A stretch of DNA of 35,299 bases from Gammaproteobacteria bacterium (GTDB taxonomy: Bacteria; Pseudomonadota; Gammaproteobacteria; GCA-2400775). Shown piece after piece: positions 7,157 to 16,858 of this stretch. Location: NCBI GenBank assembly GCA_015492075.1, contig WGFU01000017.1:1-35299 (forward strand), given 5' to 3'. The translations under genes were made by a program, and so were the position numbers. Under the pieces are notes generated by a model that saw only the letters and a list, made by a program, of their open reading frames with translations, did not search any database and was not told the DNA's origin. The first letter of the stretch is position 1. Each line of letters starts with the position of its first letter.

Positions 7157-9346
7157 GTGTGTACACCGAAGTTTATTCTTAAAACGCTAAGCTGCCTTGT
7201 CGCGGCAGGGCTGGTGGCTGCCTGCGATATGCAGGGTTGGAATAATCCTTATGCCGATAGCGACAGTGGCAAGAATATTCTTTACAGCGCATTTTCTGCG
7301 CGTCCCAAGCATCTTGATCCGGCTCAATCCTATAGTGCAAATGAAGTGCAATTTACCGCGCAAATCTATGAGCCACCGCTGCAATATCATTATTTAAAGC
7401 GTCCTTATGTGCTTGTGCCGCTAGTAGCCAAGTTGATGCCGGTGCCGGTTTATTACGATGCTGAGGGGAGAGTGCTCGATGGTGATGCTGATGCCAGTCT
7501 GGTGGCAAAGACTGTCTACGAGGTCAAGATTAAGCCTGGTATTCGATATCAGCCGCACCCTGCGTTTGCGCGTGATGGCGATAATTATCTGTATCACCAG
7601 CTCAGTGAAGCACAATTAGACGATATCGATGTGTTGGCTGACTTTAAGCAAACCGATAGCCGTGAGCTGATCGCCGCCGACTATGTGTATCAGATTAAAC
7701 GTTTGGCGCATCCGAAAATTCATTCACCGATTTTTGGTTTGATGACTGAATATATCGATGGCCTGTCTGAATTCAGCACGGTACTGGGAGAACAACTTGG
7801 AGCTGATGATAAGGCATGGGTGGACTTACGTCAGCATAGGCTGGCAGGTGCTGAAGTGGTTGATCGTTATACTTATAGAGTGATACTTAAAAAAAAATAT
7901 CCGCAGTTTCGATATTGGTTGGCCATGCCGTTTTTTGCTCCCATTCCCTGGGAGGCAGACAAGTTTTATGCGCAGCCTGGCTTGGCGCAAAAAAATATTA
8001 CGCTGGATTGGTATCCGGTAGGAACGGGGCCGTATATGTTGACGGTCAACAATCCGAACCGGAAAATGGTGTTGACACGCAACCCTAACTTCCGTGGTGA
8101 AGCCTATCCCAGCGAAGGCGAAGCCGGTGACAAGGAGGCTGGCTTGCTCGTTGACGCCGGCAAGAGTATGCCATTTATCGATAAAGTGGTATTTAGTCTG
8201 GAAAAAGAAGCCATTCCCTATTGGAACAAGTTTTTGCAAGGCTATTACGATAGCTCGGCAATCAATTCAGACAGCTTTGATCAAGCGGTGAATATTGGCA
8301 GTAGCGGAGACGCCACCTTAACTGATGAGATGAAGCGGCGTGGTATTAACTTGTATACGAGCATCGCCACATCAACTTATTATGGCGGTTTTAATATGTT
8401 GGATCCCGTAGTGGGAGGGGATAGTGAGCGCGCCCGTTTGTTGCGTCGAGCTATAGCGATTGCGCTCGATTATGAGGAATTTATATCCATATTTCAAAAT
8501 GGGCGAGGTATTCCGGCGCAGGGACCGATACCGCCAGGTATTTTCGGCTATTCTGATGGCGCAGCAGGTATCAACACCTATGTTTATGACGTGATTGATG
8601 GTCGTGCGCAACGTAAGTCGATAGAAGAGGCGCGTGCGCTCCTGGCCGAGGCGGGTTACCCTGATGGTATTGATCAATCTTCGGGTGAACCCTTGCTACT
8701 TTATTATGATACACCTGCTGTGGGTCCGGCTGCCAAGGCAACGCTGGACTGGTGGCGCAAACAGTTTAAGAAGCTCAATATACAGTTAGTGATTCGTAGT
8801 ACTGACTATAATCGTTTTCAGCAGAAGATGCGTGATGGTAAGGCGCAGATATTCAGCTGGGGCTGGAACGCAGATTACCCTGACCCCGAGAACTTCCTAT
8901 TTCTTTTGTATGGGCCGAATAAAAAGGCGCAGTTAAACGGTGAGAACGCGGCAAACTACGCTAATGCGGAGTTTGATCGGCTGTTCGAGGAGATGAAAAA
9001 TCTGCCTAATGGCCCAAAAAGAGCGGCAGTGATCAAGCAAATGATCGATATCGCCAGAGCGGATGGGCCATGGTTATGGGGTTTCCATCCTAAAGTGTTT
9101 GTTTTGCAGCACGAATGGCTGAAAAATACCAAACCTGCCGATGTGGCAAACAATACCCTAAAATATAAGCGGCTTGATCCCGTTTTACGCGAACAGCAAC
9201 GCGCTGCCTGGAACAAGCCGATACTTTGGCCGCTTTTCGCTGTTTTATTCTTTTTAGCTGCTTTGCTAGTGCCTGCGTTTATCGCGCATAAGCGACGTCA
9301 ACGTGCGTCAGCGATATCATCGTTTCGAGCTGCAGCGGAACGCTAA
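7157..9346 (+). CDS. ABC importer substrate-binding lipoprotein (SBP_bac_5) with C-terminal membrane helix
   Basis: This is the extracytoplasmic solute-binding component of a peptide/nickel-type ABC importer. The 729 residues are long for the family (usually 500-600). The N-terminus is a lipoprotein signal with lipobox VAAC (Cys23 after hydrophobic residues 6-22). Asp at the +2 position is, in E. coli, the inner-membrane retention signal. The SBP_bac_5 core is recognisable from LYSAFSARPKHLDPAQSYS onward, through VGTGPYMLT near residue 290 and WGWNADYPDPENFLFLLYG near 570. Unusually, residues about 689-711 (ILWPLFAVLFFLAALLVPAF) form a membrane helix followed by a basic tail (KRRQR). The start is a GTG that opens the signal peptide. 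It is first in a four-gene operon; its stop and the next start share one base (TAATG). The substrate is probably peptides, by family only. Confidence 0.88.
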   Translation: MCTPKFILKTLSCLVAAGLVAACDMQGWNNPYADSDSGKNILYSAFSARPKHLDPAQSYSANEVQFTAQIYEPPLQYHYLKRPYVLVPLVAKLMPVPVYYDAEGRVLDGDADASLVAKTVYEVKIKPGIRYQPHPAFARDGDNYLYHQLSEAQLDDIDVLADFKQTDSRELIAADYVYQIKRLAHPKIHSPIFGLMTEYIDGLSEFSTVLGEQLGADDKAWVDLRQHRLAGAEVVDRYTYRVILKKKYPQFRYWLAMPFFAPIPWEADKFYAQPGLAQKNITLDWYPVGTGPYMLTVNNPNRKMVLTRNPNFRGEAYPSEGEAGDKEAGLLVDAGKSMPFIDKVVFSLEKEAIPYWNKFLQGYYDSSAINSDSFDQAVNIGSSGDATLTDEMKRRGINLYTSIATSTYYGGFNMLDPVVGGDSERARLLRRAIAIALDYEEFISIFQNGRGIPAQGPIPPGIFGYSDGAAGINTYVYDVIDGRAQRKSIEEARALLAEAGYPDGIDQSSGEPLLLYYDTPAVGPAAKATLDWWRKQFKKLNIQLVIRSTDYNRFQQKMRDGKAQIFSWGWNADYPDPENFLFLLYGPNKKAQLNGENAANYANAEFDRLFEEMKNLPNGPKRAAVIKQMIDIARADGPWLWGFHPKVFVLQHEWLKNTKPADVANNTLKYKRLDPVLREQQRAAWNKPILWPLFAVLFFLAALLVPAFIAHKRRQRASAISSFRAAAER

Positions 9347-10323
9347 TGCTCGCCTACATCGCCAGACGCCTGCTTTATGCTATCCCGATATTGGTCGGCG
9401 TTAATCTAATTACCTTTGCCTTATTCTTTGTTGTTAATTCACCCGATGATGTGGCGCGCGTTCATCTTGGCGGCAAGCACGTGACCGAAGAAGCCATGAC
9501 TAAGTGGAAGGCGGACCGCGGCTATGATAAACCGCTATTTTATAACCCGGATGCGAGTGGTGCCGACAAATTCCGTGAAACAATATTTTTTGACAAGTCG
9601 GCAAGGCTGTTTGTGTTTGATTTTGGCGCCGCTGATGACGGTCGTGATATTGCCTACGATATTCGACAACGTATGTGGCCGAGTTTGGCTATCGCCATCC
9701 CTTCGTTGCTTGTCGGTCTACTGGTCAATATTACCATTGCCATGATTCTGGCATTTTTTCGCGCCAGCTATATAGATATTGCCGGTGTCATTATGGGCGT
9801 TGTCTTGATGTCTATTTCTTCGATGTTTTATATCATTGGTGGCCAGTATCTTGTTAGTAAATCTCTGCATTTGGTGCCGATATCGGGCTACGATGATGGT
9901 GTAAACGCCATCAAGTTTCTTATTCTTCCAGTGATTGTTGGTTTGATTGGCGGTATCGGTTCGGGTACTCGCTGGTATCGTACGATTTTTCTCGAAGAAA
10001 TTAATCGCGATTACGTGCGCACAGCGCGTGCCAAGGGCTTGTTAGAAAGCAGTGTTTTGTTTAAGCATGTTCTAAAAAATGCGATGATTCCGATCTTGAC
10101 CGGCGTTGTTGTGATATTGCCAATATTGTTTATGGGTAGTTTGATAACAGAATCATTTTTCGGCATACCTGGATTAGGCAGCTATGTCATTGATGCGATA
10201 CAGGCGCAAGACTTTGCCATTGTTCGTGCCATGGTATTTCTCGGTTCAGTATTGTATATCGTTGGCCTGATATTGACTGATATTTCCTATACGCTGGTTG
10301 ATCCGCGGGTCCGGCTGAACTGA
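9346..10323 (+). CDS. ABC importer permease, DppB/OppB/YejB type
   Basis: This is the first integral membrane subunit of the peptide-type ABC importer. The family-typical N-terminus ARRLLYAIPILVGVNLITFAL forms the first membrane helix (about residues 6-28). A periplasmic segment of about 75 residues follows, then the BPD_transp_1 domain with five more helices from about residue 107. The cytoplasmic EAA-type coupling loop is DYVRTARAKGLLESSVLFKH near residues 223-245, ending in KNAMIPILTG. The length of 325 residues is normal. It starts within the stop of the binding protein gene, implying translational coupling, and the second permease begins 8 bases after its stop. Confidence 0.92.
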   Translation: MLAYIARRLLYAIPILVGVNLITFALFFVVNSPDDVARVHLGGKHVTEEAMTKWKADRGYDKPLFYNPDASGADKFRETIFFDKSARLFVFDFGAADDGRDIAYDIRQRMWPSLAIAIPSLLVGLLVNITIAMILAFFRASYIDIAGVIMGVVLMSISSMFYIIGGQYLVSKSLHLVPISGYDDGVNAIKFLILPVIVGLIGGIGSGTRWYRTIFLEEINRDYVRTARAKGLLESSVLFKHVLKNAMIPILTGVVVILPILFMGSLITESFFGIPGLGSYVIDAIQAQDFAIVRAMVFLGSVLYIVGLILTDISYTLVDPRVRLN

Positions 10324-10331
10324 TATCGATT

Positions 10332-11750
10332 ATGCATTTATTGGGCTATCAATTCTCACCACTGTGGACTGATTGGCTAGTTTACCTGTTGGTCTTTTCC
10401 GGTGTGGCATTTTTTCTCTATGCACGTCGGCATGAGCATTTGGTGCGACCATGGCGTCAGGTTGCACAGCGGCCATTGGCGATGGCGGCGGCCTTGGTGT
10501 TGATGGCGTATATCGTTATTGGTCTCGCTGATTCATTTCACATTCGTGAGCAACGTGATAATGGCGGTGTGAGTGATGGCCCCGTGTTTTCATCTGAAGT
10601 GGTCTCACTGCTTGATATTGCGTTGACGACTTTGCGCGAGCGGCAAGAGAAAACCTACTCGGCACCGTTTGCCCTCAATTCCTACGCCAAGGAAAGCATT
10701 GAACTGGCAGCGGGTGCCATTGTGCGAGACTATCCTAGATTGCAATATGGCGGCGCCCATCTGGAAGACTTGTCACAACGGCAGGCGGATATTATAGCTA
10801 AAGCCCTAAGGGCATTGATTGAGTCTGTGTTGGTATTTTTAGTTATCACAGCAATGCTCAATTATATGCTTTCGCGCCGACAAGCGCATGGGTTTAGCCG
10901 GCAATTACTCTTGTTGATAAGGGGTGATAGCAAGCTCCCGTGGCGTTCCTTATTATTGACCGGTTTTGCTATCACCTTGACAAGTTTGCTGCTAGTTAGA
11001 TTAGCACCCTATTACCATGTGTTGGGGACGGATAAGGTGGGCCAGGATGTGCTCTATTTATCACTTAAAAGTATTCGCACCGGCCTGGTTATTGGTGGTT
11101 TGACGACCTTGTTTGTTTTGCCCTTTGCTTTGACGCTTGGGATTATGGCCGGTTATTTTCGCGGCCGCATTGATGATATTATTCAGTATCTTTATACCAC
11201 GCTGAGTTCCATTCCCAGTGTATTATTGATTGCTGCATCGGTATTAATGATTGATGTCTATATCCAGAATAACGCTGATCAATTTCCAACCATCGCTGAA
11301 CGTGCCGATGCGCGTCTGCTATTTCTTTGCTTAATATTAGGTGTGACAGGTTGGGTCGGGCTATGCCGCTTATTGCGTGGTGAGGCCTTGAAGCTAAGAG
11401 AGATCGATTACATTCAGGCGTCGCAGGCATTTGGCGTATCACATGCACGAATATTGTCGCGTCATATACTGCCGAATGTCATGCATATTGTTTTGATTAC
11501 TTTAGTGCTCGACTTTAGTGGTCTGGTACTGGCTGAGGCAGTATTGTCTTACATTGGTGTGGGGGTTGACCCCTCAATGATAAGCTGGGGCAATATGATT
11601 AATAGTGCGCGTCTGGAGATGGCGCGTGAGCCAATAGTATGGTGGTCGCTGGTGGCGGCATTTATTTTTATGTTTTTACTGGTATTGTGTGCCAATCTAT
11701 TTTCAGACGCGGTGCGCGATGCCTTTGACCCGAGGGTTCATGGACGCTAA
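10332..11750 (+). CDS. ABC importer permease, DppC/OppC/YejE type, with long N-terminal extension
   Basis: This is the second membrane subunit of the importer. The C-terminal half is a standard DppC-like domain: the conserved HVLGTDKVGQDV motif at about residue 230, the helices LVIGGLTTLFVLPFALTLG and IPSVLLIAASVLMI, the coupling loop DYIQASQAFGVSHARILSRH, and the final SYIGVGVDPSMISWGNMI and AFDPR. In typical DppC or YejE proteins the HxLGTD motif lies far nearer the N-terminus, so about 150 residues are extra here (472 in total). The extra part has two membrane helices near residues 10-55, a soluble loop of about 90 residues, and another helix (ALIESVLVFLVITAML). The ATPase gene overlaps its end by 11 bases. 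Confidence 0.88.
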   Translation: MHLLGYQFSPLWTDWLVYLLVFSGVAFFLYARRHEHLVRPWRQVAQRPLAMAAALVLMAYIVIGLADSFHIREQRDNGGVSDGPVFSSEVVSLLDIALTTLRERQEKTYSAPFALNSYAKESIELAAGAIVRDYPRLQYGGAHLEDLSQRQADIIAKALRALIESVLVFLVITAMLNYMLSRRQAHGFSRQLLLLIRGDSKLPWRSLLLTGFAITLTSLLLVRLAPYYHVLGTDKVGQDVLYLSLKSIRTGLVIGGLTTLFVLPFALTLGIMAGYFRGRIDDIIQYLYTTLSSIPSVLLIAASVLMIDVYIQNNADQFPTIAERADARLLFLCLILGVTGWVGLCRLLRGEALKLREIDYIQASQAFGVSHARILSRHILPNVMHIVLITLVLDFSGLVLAEAVLSYIGVGVDPSMISWGNMINSARLEMAREPIVWWSLVAAFIFMFLLVLCANLFSDAVRDAFDPRVHGR

Positions 11751-13785
11751 GGTGACGACACAGGCTGCCGCTCAGCAGGCGGATATTTTATTACGCGTTA
11801 ATAATCTCAAGACACAGTTTAGCACCCATCGTGGCACATTGCGTGCTGTTGATGGTGTTAGCTTCGATGTGCGTAAAGGGGAGACCTTTGCCTTGCTGGG
11901 TGAGTCCGGTTGTGGGAAATCGATGACCGCTTTGTCGATTATGCGTTTGGTGCCACAACCAGTTGGCCGTATTGTTGAAGGCTCGGTGCACTTAGGCGAT
12001 GTCGATCTATTACAGCGCAGTGAGATGGATATGCGCAGTGTACGTGGCGGCCGTATCGCCATGATTTTTCAGGAACCGCAATCATCACTTAACCCCGTGT
12101 TGATGATTGGTGAGCAGATCATCGAATCAGTGTTATGCCATACCCCATTAAAACGTGCGCAGGCGAAAGCTCGGGTTTTGGAGTTATTGGATGCGGTAGG
12201 GATTCCTGATCCAGTACGGCGTTATAAAGAGTATCCGCATCAACTTTCGGGCGGTATGAAACAGCGGGTGATGATCGCCATTGCCTTGGCCGGGGAGCCG
12301 GAGCTATTAATTGCCGATGAGCCGACTACGGCTTTAGATGTCACTATTCAAGCGCAGGTACTAGCCTTGTTAAGTGACTTGCAGAAACAAACAGGCATGG
12401 CCATGCTGTTTATCACACATGATCTCGGTGTGGTATCTGATATCGCAGACCGCATTGCGGTGATGTATGCAGGCCAAATTATCGAACAAGCAGGGCGCGA
12501 TACGTTTTTTAGCAAGCCGCGACACCCTTATACCTGTAAATTGTTTGAGTCTTTGCCGCGTGCTAATAAGCGCGATGAATCGCTGGCTGTGATCGAAGGC
12601 AGTGTCCCTTCATTGTTGACGGATTTTTCCGGCTGCCGTTTTGTTGATCGTTGTGATTATGCCTGGGATACCTGCCGGCAAAGGGTGCCGCGTTGGTTGG
12701 GGAATGAGGAATATGGTGTGCGCTGCCACCGTTTCGATGGTGAGGTTGAGCAGGTAGAACATAAACTGGTAGAAAAGACACTCGAAACAAAAATTCAAGC
12801 ACAAGCGAGCAGTCACACCTTGCTCAAAGTGGATAATCTTAAAGTATATTTCCCTATTCAAAAAGGCTTGTTCAAACGTACCGTTGGATATGTCAAAGCC
12901 GTTGATGGTGTCTCTATAGATATTGCCAAGGGGCGCACGCTGGCATTAGTGGGTGAATCAGGCTGCGGCAAGACCACGGTCGGTAAGGGCATCTTGCAAT
13001 TAATTACACCGACCTTAGGGCGGGTAGAGTTCGATGGTCGCGAGTTAACCACGCTTGATAAGAAGACCATGCGTGGTTTGCGCTCAGATATTCAGATCAT
13101 TTTTCAAGATCCGTATTCATCAATGAATCCGCGCATGATGGTTAAGGATATTATTGCCGAGGGCATGATTGCGCAAAATACCGTAGCCACTCGTGGCGAG
13201 CGCGATCGGCGAATAGATGAATTATTGCAGCAGGTTGGCTTGTCTGTTGACAGCAAACAACGCTATCCGCATGAGTTTTCTGGTGGCCAACGTCAGCGTA
13301 TTTGTATCGCACGTGCGTTAGCGGTAAAGCCTAAACTTATCATCTGCGATGAGCCAACCAGTGCATTAGACATATCGGTGCAAGCACAGATATTGAATCT
13401 ATTAAAAGATCTACAGCAAAGTCAGGGTTTGGCCTATTTGTTTATTACGCATAATTTATCAGTGGTGGAATACTTGGCGCATGATGTGGCGGTGATGTAT
13501 TTAGGCCGCATTGTTGAACGCGGCCCGGTCAGGACCGTTTTTGCTCAACCCGCACATCCTTATACTGAAGCATTATTATCAGCAGCCCCCACTTTGGATG
13601 ACGAAAGTCAGCGTGATGTGATACGACTGGAAGGGGATCTGCCATCACCGGCAGCACCTCCTGTTGGCTGCCATTTCAATCCGCGTTGTCCTAAGGTGAT
13701 GGAAGAGTGTCGTCGCCTCTACCCGGAAAAAGTGAATCTTGATAAGCACCACATTGTGCGTTGTCATTTGTTTAAAAAAGAATAA
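11740..13785 (+). CDS. Double ABC ATPase of peptide-type importer (DppD-DppF/YejF-like fusion)
   Basis: This is the cytoplasmic ATPase of the importer, with both nucleotide-binding domains on one chain as in E. coli YejF. I chose the ATG at 11740 because GAGGG precedes it and the protein then opens MDAKVTTQAAAQQADILLRV; an earlier in-frame ATG at 11689 would lie deep inside the permease gene. Domain 1 has Walker A GESGCGKSM (about 55), signature LSGGMKQR and Walker B LLIADEPTTALD. Domain 2 has GESGCGKTT (about 405), signature FSGGQRQR and LIICDEPTSALD. Each domain is followed by an oligopeptide-transporter C-terminal region with clustered cysteines (CRFVDRCDYAWDTC... and CHFNPRCPKVMEEC...). 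Both catalytic sites look complete. It ends the operon. Confidence 0.94.
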   Translation: MDAKVTTQAAAQQADILLRVNNLKTQFSTHRGTLRAVDGVSFDVRKGETFALLGESGCGKSMTALSIMRLVPQPVGRIVEGSVHLGDVDLLQRSEMDMRSVRGGRIAMIFQEPQSSLNPVLMIGEQIIESVLCHTPLKRAQAKARVLELLDAVGIPDPVRRYKEYPHQLSGGMKQRVMIAIALAGEPELLIADEPTTALDVTIQAQVLALLSDLQKQTGMAMLFITHDLGVVSDIADRIAVMYAGQIIEQAGRDTFFSKPRHPYTCKLFESLPRANKRDESLAVIEGSVPSLLTDFSGCRFVDRCDYAWDTCRQRVPRWLGNEEYGVRCHRFDGEVEQVEHKLVEKTLETKIQAQASSHTLLKVDNLKVYFPIQKGLFKRTVGYVKAVDGVSIDIAKGRTLALVGESGCGKTTVGKGILQLITPTLGRVEFDGRELTTLDKKTMRGLRSDIQIIFQDPYSSMNPRMMVKDIIAEGMIAQNTVATRGERDRRIDELLQQVGLSVDSKQRYPHEFSGGQRQRICIARALAVKPKLIICDEPTSALDISVQAQILNLLKDLQQSQGLAYLFITHNLSVVEYLAHDVAVMYLGRIVERGPVRTVFAQPAHPYTEALLSAAPTLDDESQRDVIRLEGDLPSPAAPPVGCHFNPRCPKVMEECRRLYPEKVNLDKHHIVRCHLFKKE

Positions 13786-13903
13786 CTTAACCAGGCTTTA
13801 GTTTTTTCCCGGTCTGGTATAAGCTAGACAAAATGGGGTTGTAGCGCGTGGAAACAATGGCATATATTGGTGTAGTTTTTTGCTTGGTTGAGAGAATGGC
13901 GTA

Positions 13904-16807
13904 ATGGCGTTGCTTTCAGGTAGTCAGCTGTCAGTTTTAGGAGAGATGCCCGTCGAGCTGCGCGCTTCCGTGACCTCCTATCTTGAATCCTTCCATCGTG
14001 CTGCCAAGGCGGCCAAAGTGCGCTTGGTACCCCATACGGATTTGCTCAAGGTCTTGTGGCGCGTATGGTCTTATAGCGAATATGTCGCTGACAGCTCGGT
14101 GCAAGATCCCGCAATGTTGGCTGGACTGATCGGCAGTGGCGATTTGCTGACGGATTATTCCCCCGCCGAGTACTATGAAAAACTACATGTCTTGTCCGCG
14201 GCCTTGGATAGTGAAAGCGAATTGGCCCGTGTTTTACGCCAGTTTCGTCGCCGTGAGATGGTACGCATCGCCTGGCGCGACTTGGCCAAGTGGTCTGATA
14301 TTGATACGACTATGCGCGAGCTATCAGCTTTGGCGGAGTGTATTGTCAGGGTGGCAACGGATTGTCTATATCATATGCATTGTGAGAAATATGGAACACC
14401 ATATGGCGAGCAAAGCGGGTTGCAACAGCAGTTGATTGTCATCGCTATGGGCAAGCTCGGTGCGGCTGAGCTGAATTTCTCCTCTGATATCGATTTGATA
14501 TTTTGTTATCCGGAAGAGGGTGAAACGAAGGGTGGGCGTCGCAGTTGCAGTAACCAGGAGTTTTTTACCCGCCTGTGCCAGTCTTTTATTAAGGCGCTTG
14601 ATAAAAAGACCGAAGATGGCTTTGTTTTTCGTGTCGATGTGCGCTTGCGACCCTTTGGCAAAAGCGGCCCGTTGGCGGTTAGTTATGACTTTTTAAGTGA
14701 TTACTACCAAACTCATGGGCGCGAATGGGAACGCTACGCCATGGTCAAGGCGCGTGCTATTACCGGAGATGGCGAGTCGAAGGCGGCGCTGGAGAAAATC
14801 ATAACGCCTTTTGTTTATCGTCGTTATCTTGATTACGGTAGTGTCGATGAATTACGTTCAATGAAGGCAGCTATTAATGCTGAAGTGAAGCGCAAGGCTA
14901 AGCAGGGAGATATTAAATTGGGGCGTGGCGGCATTCGGGAGATTGAATTTATTGGGCAGACCTTTCAACTTATTCGTGGCGGTTGGCAGGCTGCTTTACG
15001 TCAGCGCCCTATTCTTGCCGTGCTGGATTATCTGGGACGTCTAAACTATTTACCACAGCAAGCGGTCGTTGAGCTAACACAAGCCTACCGTTTTTTACGT
15101 AAATTGGAGAACCGCATTCAGGCATGGCGCGATGAACAAAGCCACACCTTGCCTCGAGATGATATCGGACGGTTCCGTATTGCCTTGTCCATGGGTTTCG
15201 ATAGTTGGGATGAGTTTTCACAAGAACTGGACAAGCAGCGTAGCCGTGTTAGCGCACATTTCGATGCTTTGATTGCTCTCCCGGAAGCAGACGATAATGA
15301 TGCTGCCGATGAGTTGGCCGTCGATACCTGGCAGGCGGTGTTGGATGAGAATGAAGAGATCGCTGAATTTGATGCTTTAGGTTATGCCGATGGCCATCAC
15401 GCCTTTGAAATTCTCTTTGCCTATGCGCAATCGGCTGCTTACCGTCAACTGACAGCGCAAGCACGGAAACGTGTTGATCAGTTAATGCCTTGCTTGTTAA
15501 AGGAAATTGGCGAGCGCAGGCAGCCTGAAGTCGTTTTGCTGCGCGTGATCAATGTGGTTGAGGCGGTTTCTCGACGTGTCACCTACTTGATTTTGTTGCA
15601 GGAAAACCCGGCTGCTTTGACACAGTTTGTCACCTTGTGTGCAGCCAGCCCGTGGGTGACAGATCAATTGATTGCGACGCCCATATTAATGGACCAGTTA
15701 CTTGATGTGCGAGCCCTGTATGCGCCACTGGATTCTAAATCGTTAAGCGATGAGTTGAATAATTCGCTGATGGGTATTGCTGACAATGATCTTGAACAGC
15801 AAATGGAGGTTCTTCGCCATTTCAAAATGAACCAGGTTTTGCGTGTCGCCGCCGCCGATGTCGCGGGGGTCTACCCGTTAATGGAAGTCAGCGATCATTT
15901 GACATCGATTGCAGAGACCATATTGAACAAGGTTATTGCCATGGTCTGGAATGACTTTACCGTACGTTACGGTAGGCCGAGTGAGAGTCGTAATGGGGAA
16001 ATCTATTATCCCGGGTTGGCGGTAATTGCCTACGGCAAGCTGGGCGGTATTGAGCTGAGCTATGGTTCTGACCTGGACCTCGTTTTTTTACACGACAGCG
16101 GCGACGAAGGCGTTACTGACGGTGATGAAGCTATTGATAATTCGTTGTTTTTTGCACGCCTGGTGCAGCGGGTTATGCACATAATGGCCAGCCATACATC
16201 GGCGGGGGTGCTTTATGAAATGGATCTACGCTTACGTCCCAGTGGTGCCTCGGGTCTGCTAGTGAGTGACATCGATGCCTTCTTCGAATATCAAAAGAAT
16301 GATGCCTGGACATGGGAACATCAGGCATTGGTGCGGGCCCGGGCGGTAGCAGGTCATGAGCGGCTTATGCAGCGTTTTAACGATATGCGCAGGGATATTC
16401 TGACCCAGCCGCGCAAGAGTAAGGAATTATTGTCCGATGTAAGCGAGATGCGCCAACGCATGCGTAAAGAACTGATCAAGGCCAAAAAAGGTGAATTTGA
16501 TCTCAAACAGAGCGTGGGGGGTATTGCCGATATAGAGTTTATTGTGCAATATCTAACATTGCGCTGGGCCCGTTGTCATCAAGATTTGACGAAATTTACC
16601 GATAATATACGACTGTTGCAATTGTTGTCGGATCGCGGTTTGCTGGCTAAGCGAGATGCCGCGTCATTGGCGGATATTTACCGTGAGTACCGCGTGGCGG
16701 CGCATCGTCAAACATTGCAGGGCGAGTCAGCCGTCGTTAAGTTGTCGGCATACAAGCAGCAGCGTGAAACAGTCAGTAATATTTGGAACAAGCTTTTTTC
16801 TAAGTAA
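13904..16807 (+). CDS. glnE: Bifunctional glutamine synthetase adenylyltransferase/adenylyl-removing enzyme
   Basis: GlnE adds AMP to glutamine synthetase when nitrogen is plentiful and removes it when nitrogen is scarce, under PII control. The 967 residues match the family (E. coli 946). It has the characteristic two nucleotidyltransferase halves. The N-terminal adenylyl-removing half has MGKLGAAELNFSSDIDLIF at about residue 182, with metal-binding Asp pair DID. The C-terminal adenylyl-transferring half has YGKLGGIELSYGSDLDLVF at about 710. Each is followed by a helical domain with the RGGIREIEF or VGGIADIEF motif. Both active-site Asp pairs are intact. The gene begins 118 bases after the ABC operon. 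Its place in a window rich in nitrate assimilation genes fits a nitrogen theme, though glnE is not normally clustered with them. Confidence 0.96.
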   Translation: MALLSGSQLSVLGEMPVELRASVTSYLESFHRAAKAAKVRLVPHTDLLKVLWRVWSYSEYVADSSVQDPAMLAGLIGSGDLLTDYSPAEYYEKLHVLSAALDSESELARVLRQFRRREMVRIAWRDLAKWSDIDTTMRELSALAECIVRVATDCLYHMHCEKYGTPYGEQSGLQQQLIVIAMGKLGAAELNFSSDIDLIFCYPEEGETKGGRRSCSNQEFFTRLCQSFIKALDKKTEDGFVFRVDVRLRPFGKSGPLAVSYDFLSDYYQTHGREWERYAMVKARAITGDGESKAALEKIITPFVYRRYLDYGSVDELRSMKAAINAEVKRKAKQGDIKLGRGGIREIEFIGQTFQLIRGGWQAALRQRPILAVLDYLGRLNYLPQQAVVELTQAYRFLRKLENRIQAWRDEQSHTLPRDDIGRFRIALSMGFDSWDEFSQELDKQRSRVSAHFDALIALPEADDNDAADELAVDTWQAVLDENEEIAEFDALGYADGHHAFEILFAYAQSAAYRQLTAQARKRVDQLMPCLLKEIGERRQPEVVLLRVINVVEAVSRRVTYLILLQENPAALTQFVTLCAASPWVTDQLIATPILMDQLLDVRALYAPLDSKSLSDELNNSLMGIADNDLEQQMEVLRHFKMNQVLRVAAADVAGVYPLMEVSDHLTSIAETILNKVIAMVWNDFTVRYGRPSESRNGEIYYPGLAVIAYGKLGGIELSYGSDLDLVFLHDSGDEGVTDGDEAIDNSLFFARLVQRVMHIMASHTSAGVLYEMDLRLRPSGASGLLVSDIDAFFEYQKNDAWTWEHQALVRARAVAGHERLMQRFNDMRRDILTQPRKSKELLSDVSEMRQRMRKELIKAKKGEFDLKQSVGGIADIEFIVQYLTLRWARCHQDLTKFTDNIRLLQLLSDRGLLAKRDAASLADIYREYRVAAHRQTLQGESAVVKLSAYKQQRETVSNIWNKLFSK

Positions 16808-16858
16808 TTTAACGAGGCGGTCTGTAGTCTCTGACATCGCCTGAGGTGAGGGATTAAC

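Noticed and set aside
11689-11739. Earlier ATG for the double ATPase gene
   Set aside because: It would add 17 residues encoded within the permease gene; the ATG at 11740 has a ribosome binding site and a normal short overlap.
13786-13903. ACCAG/CTGGT pair after the ABC operon as terminator
   Set aside because: The arms are five bases with a long loop and no T run follows.
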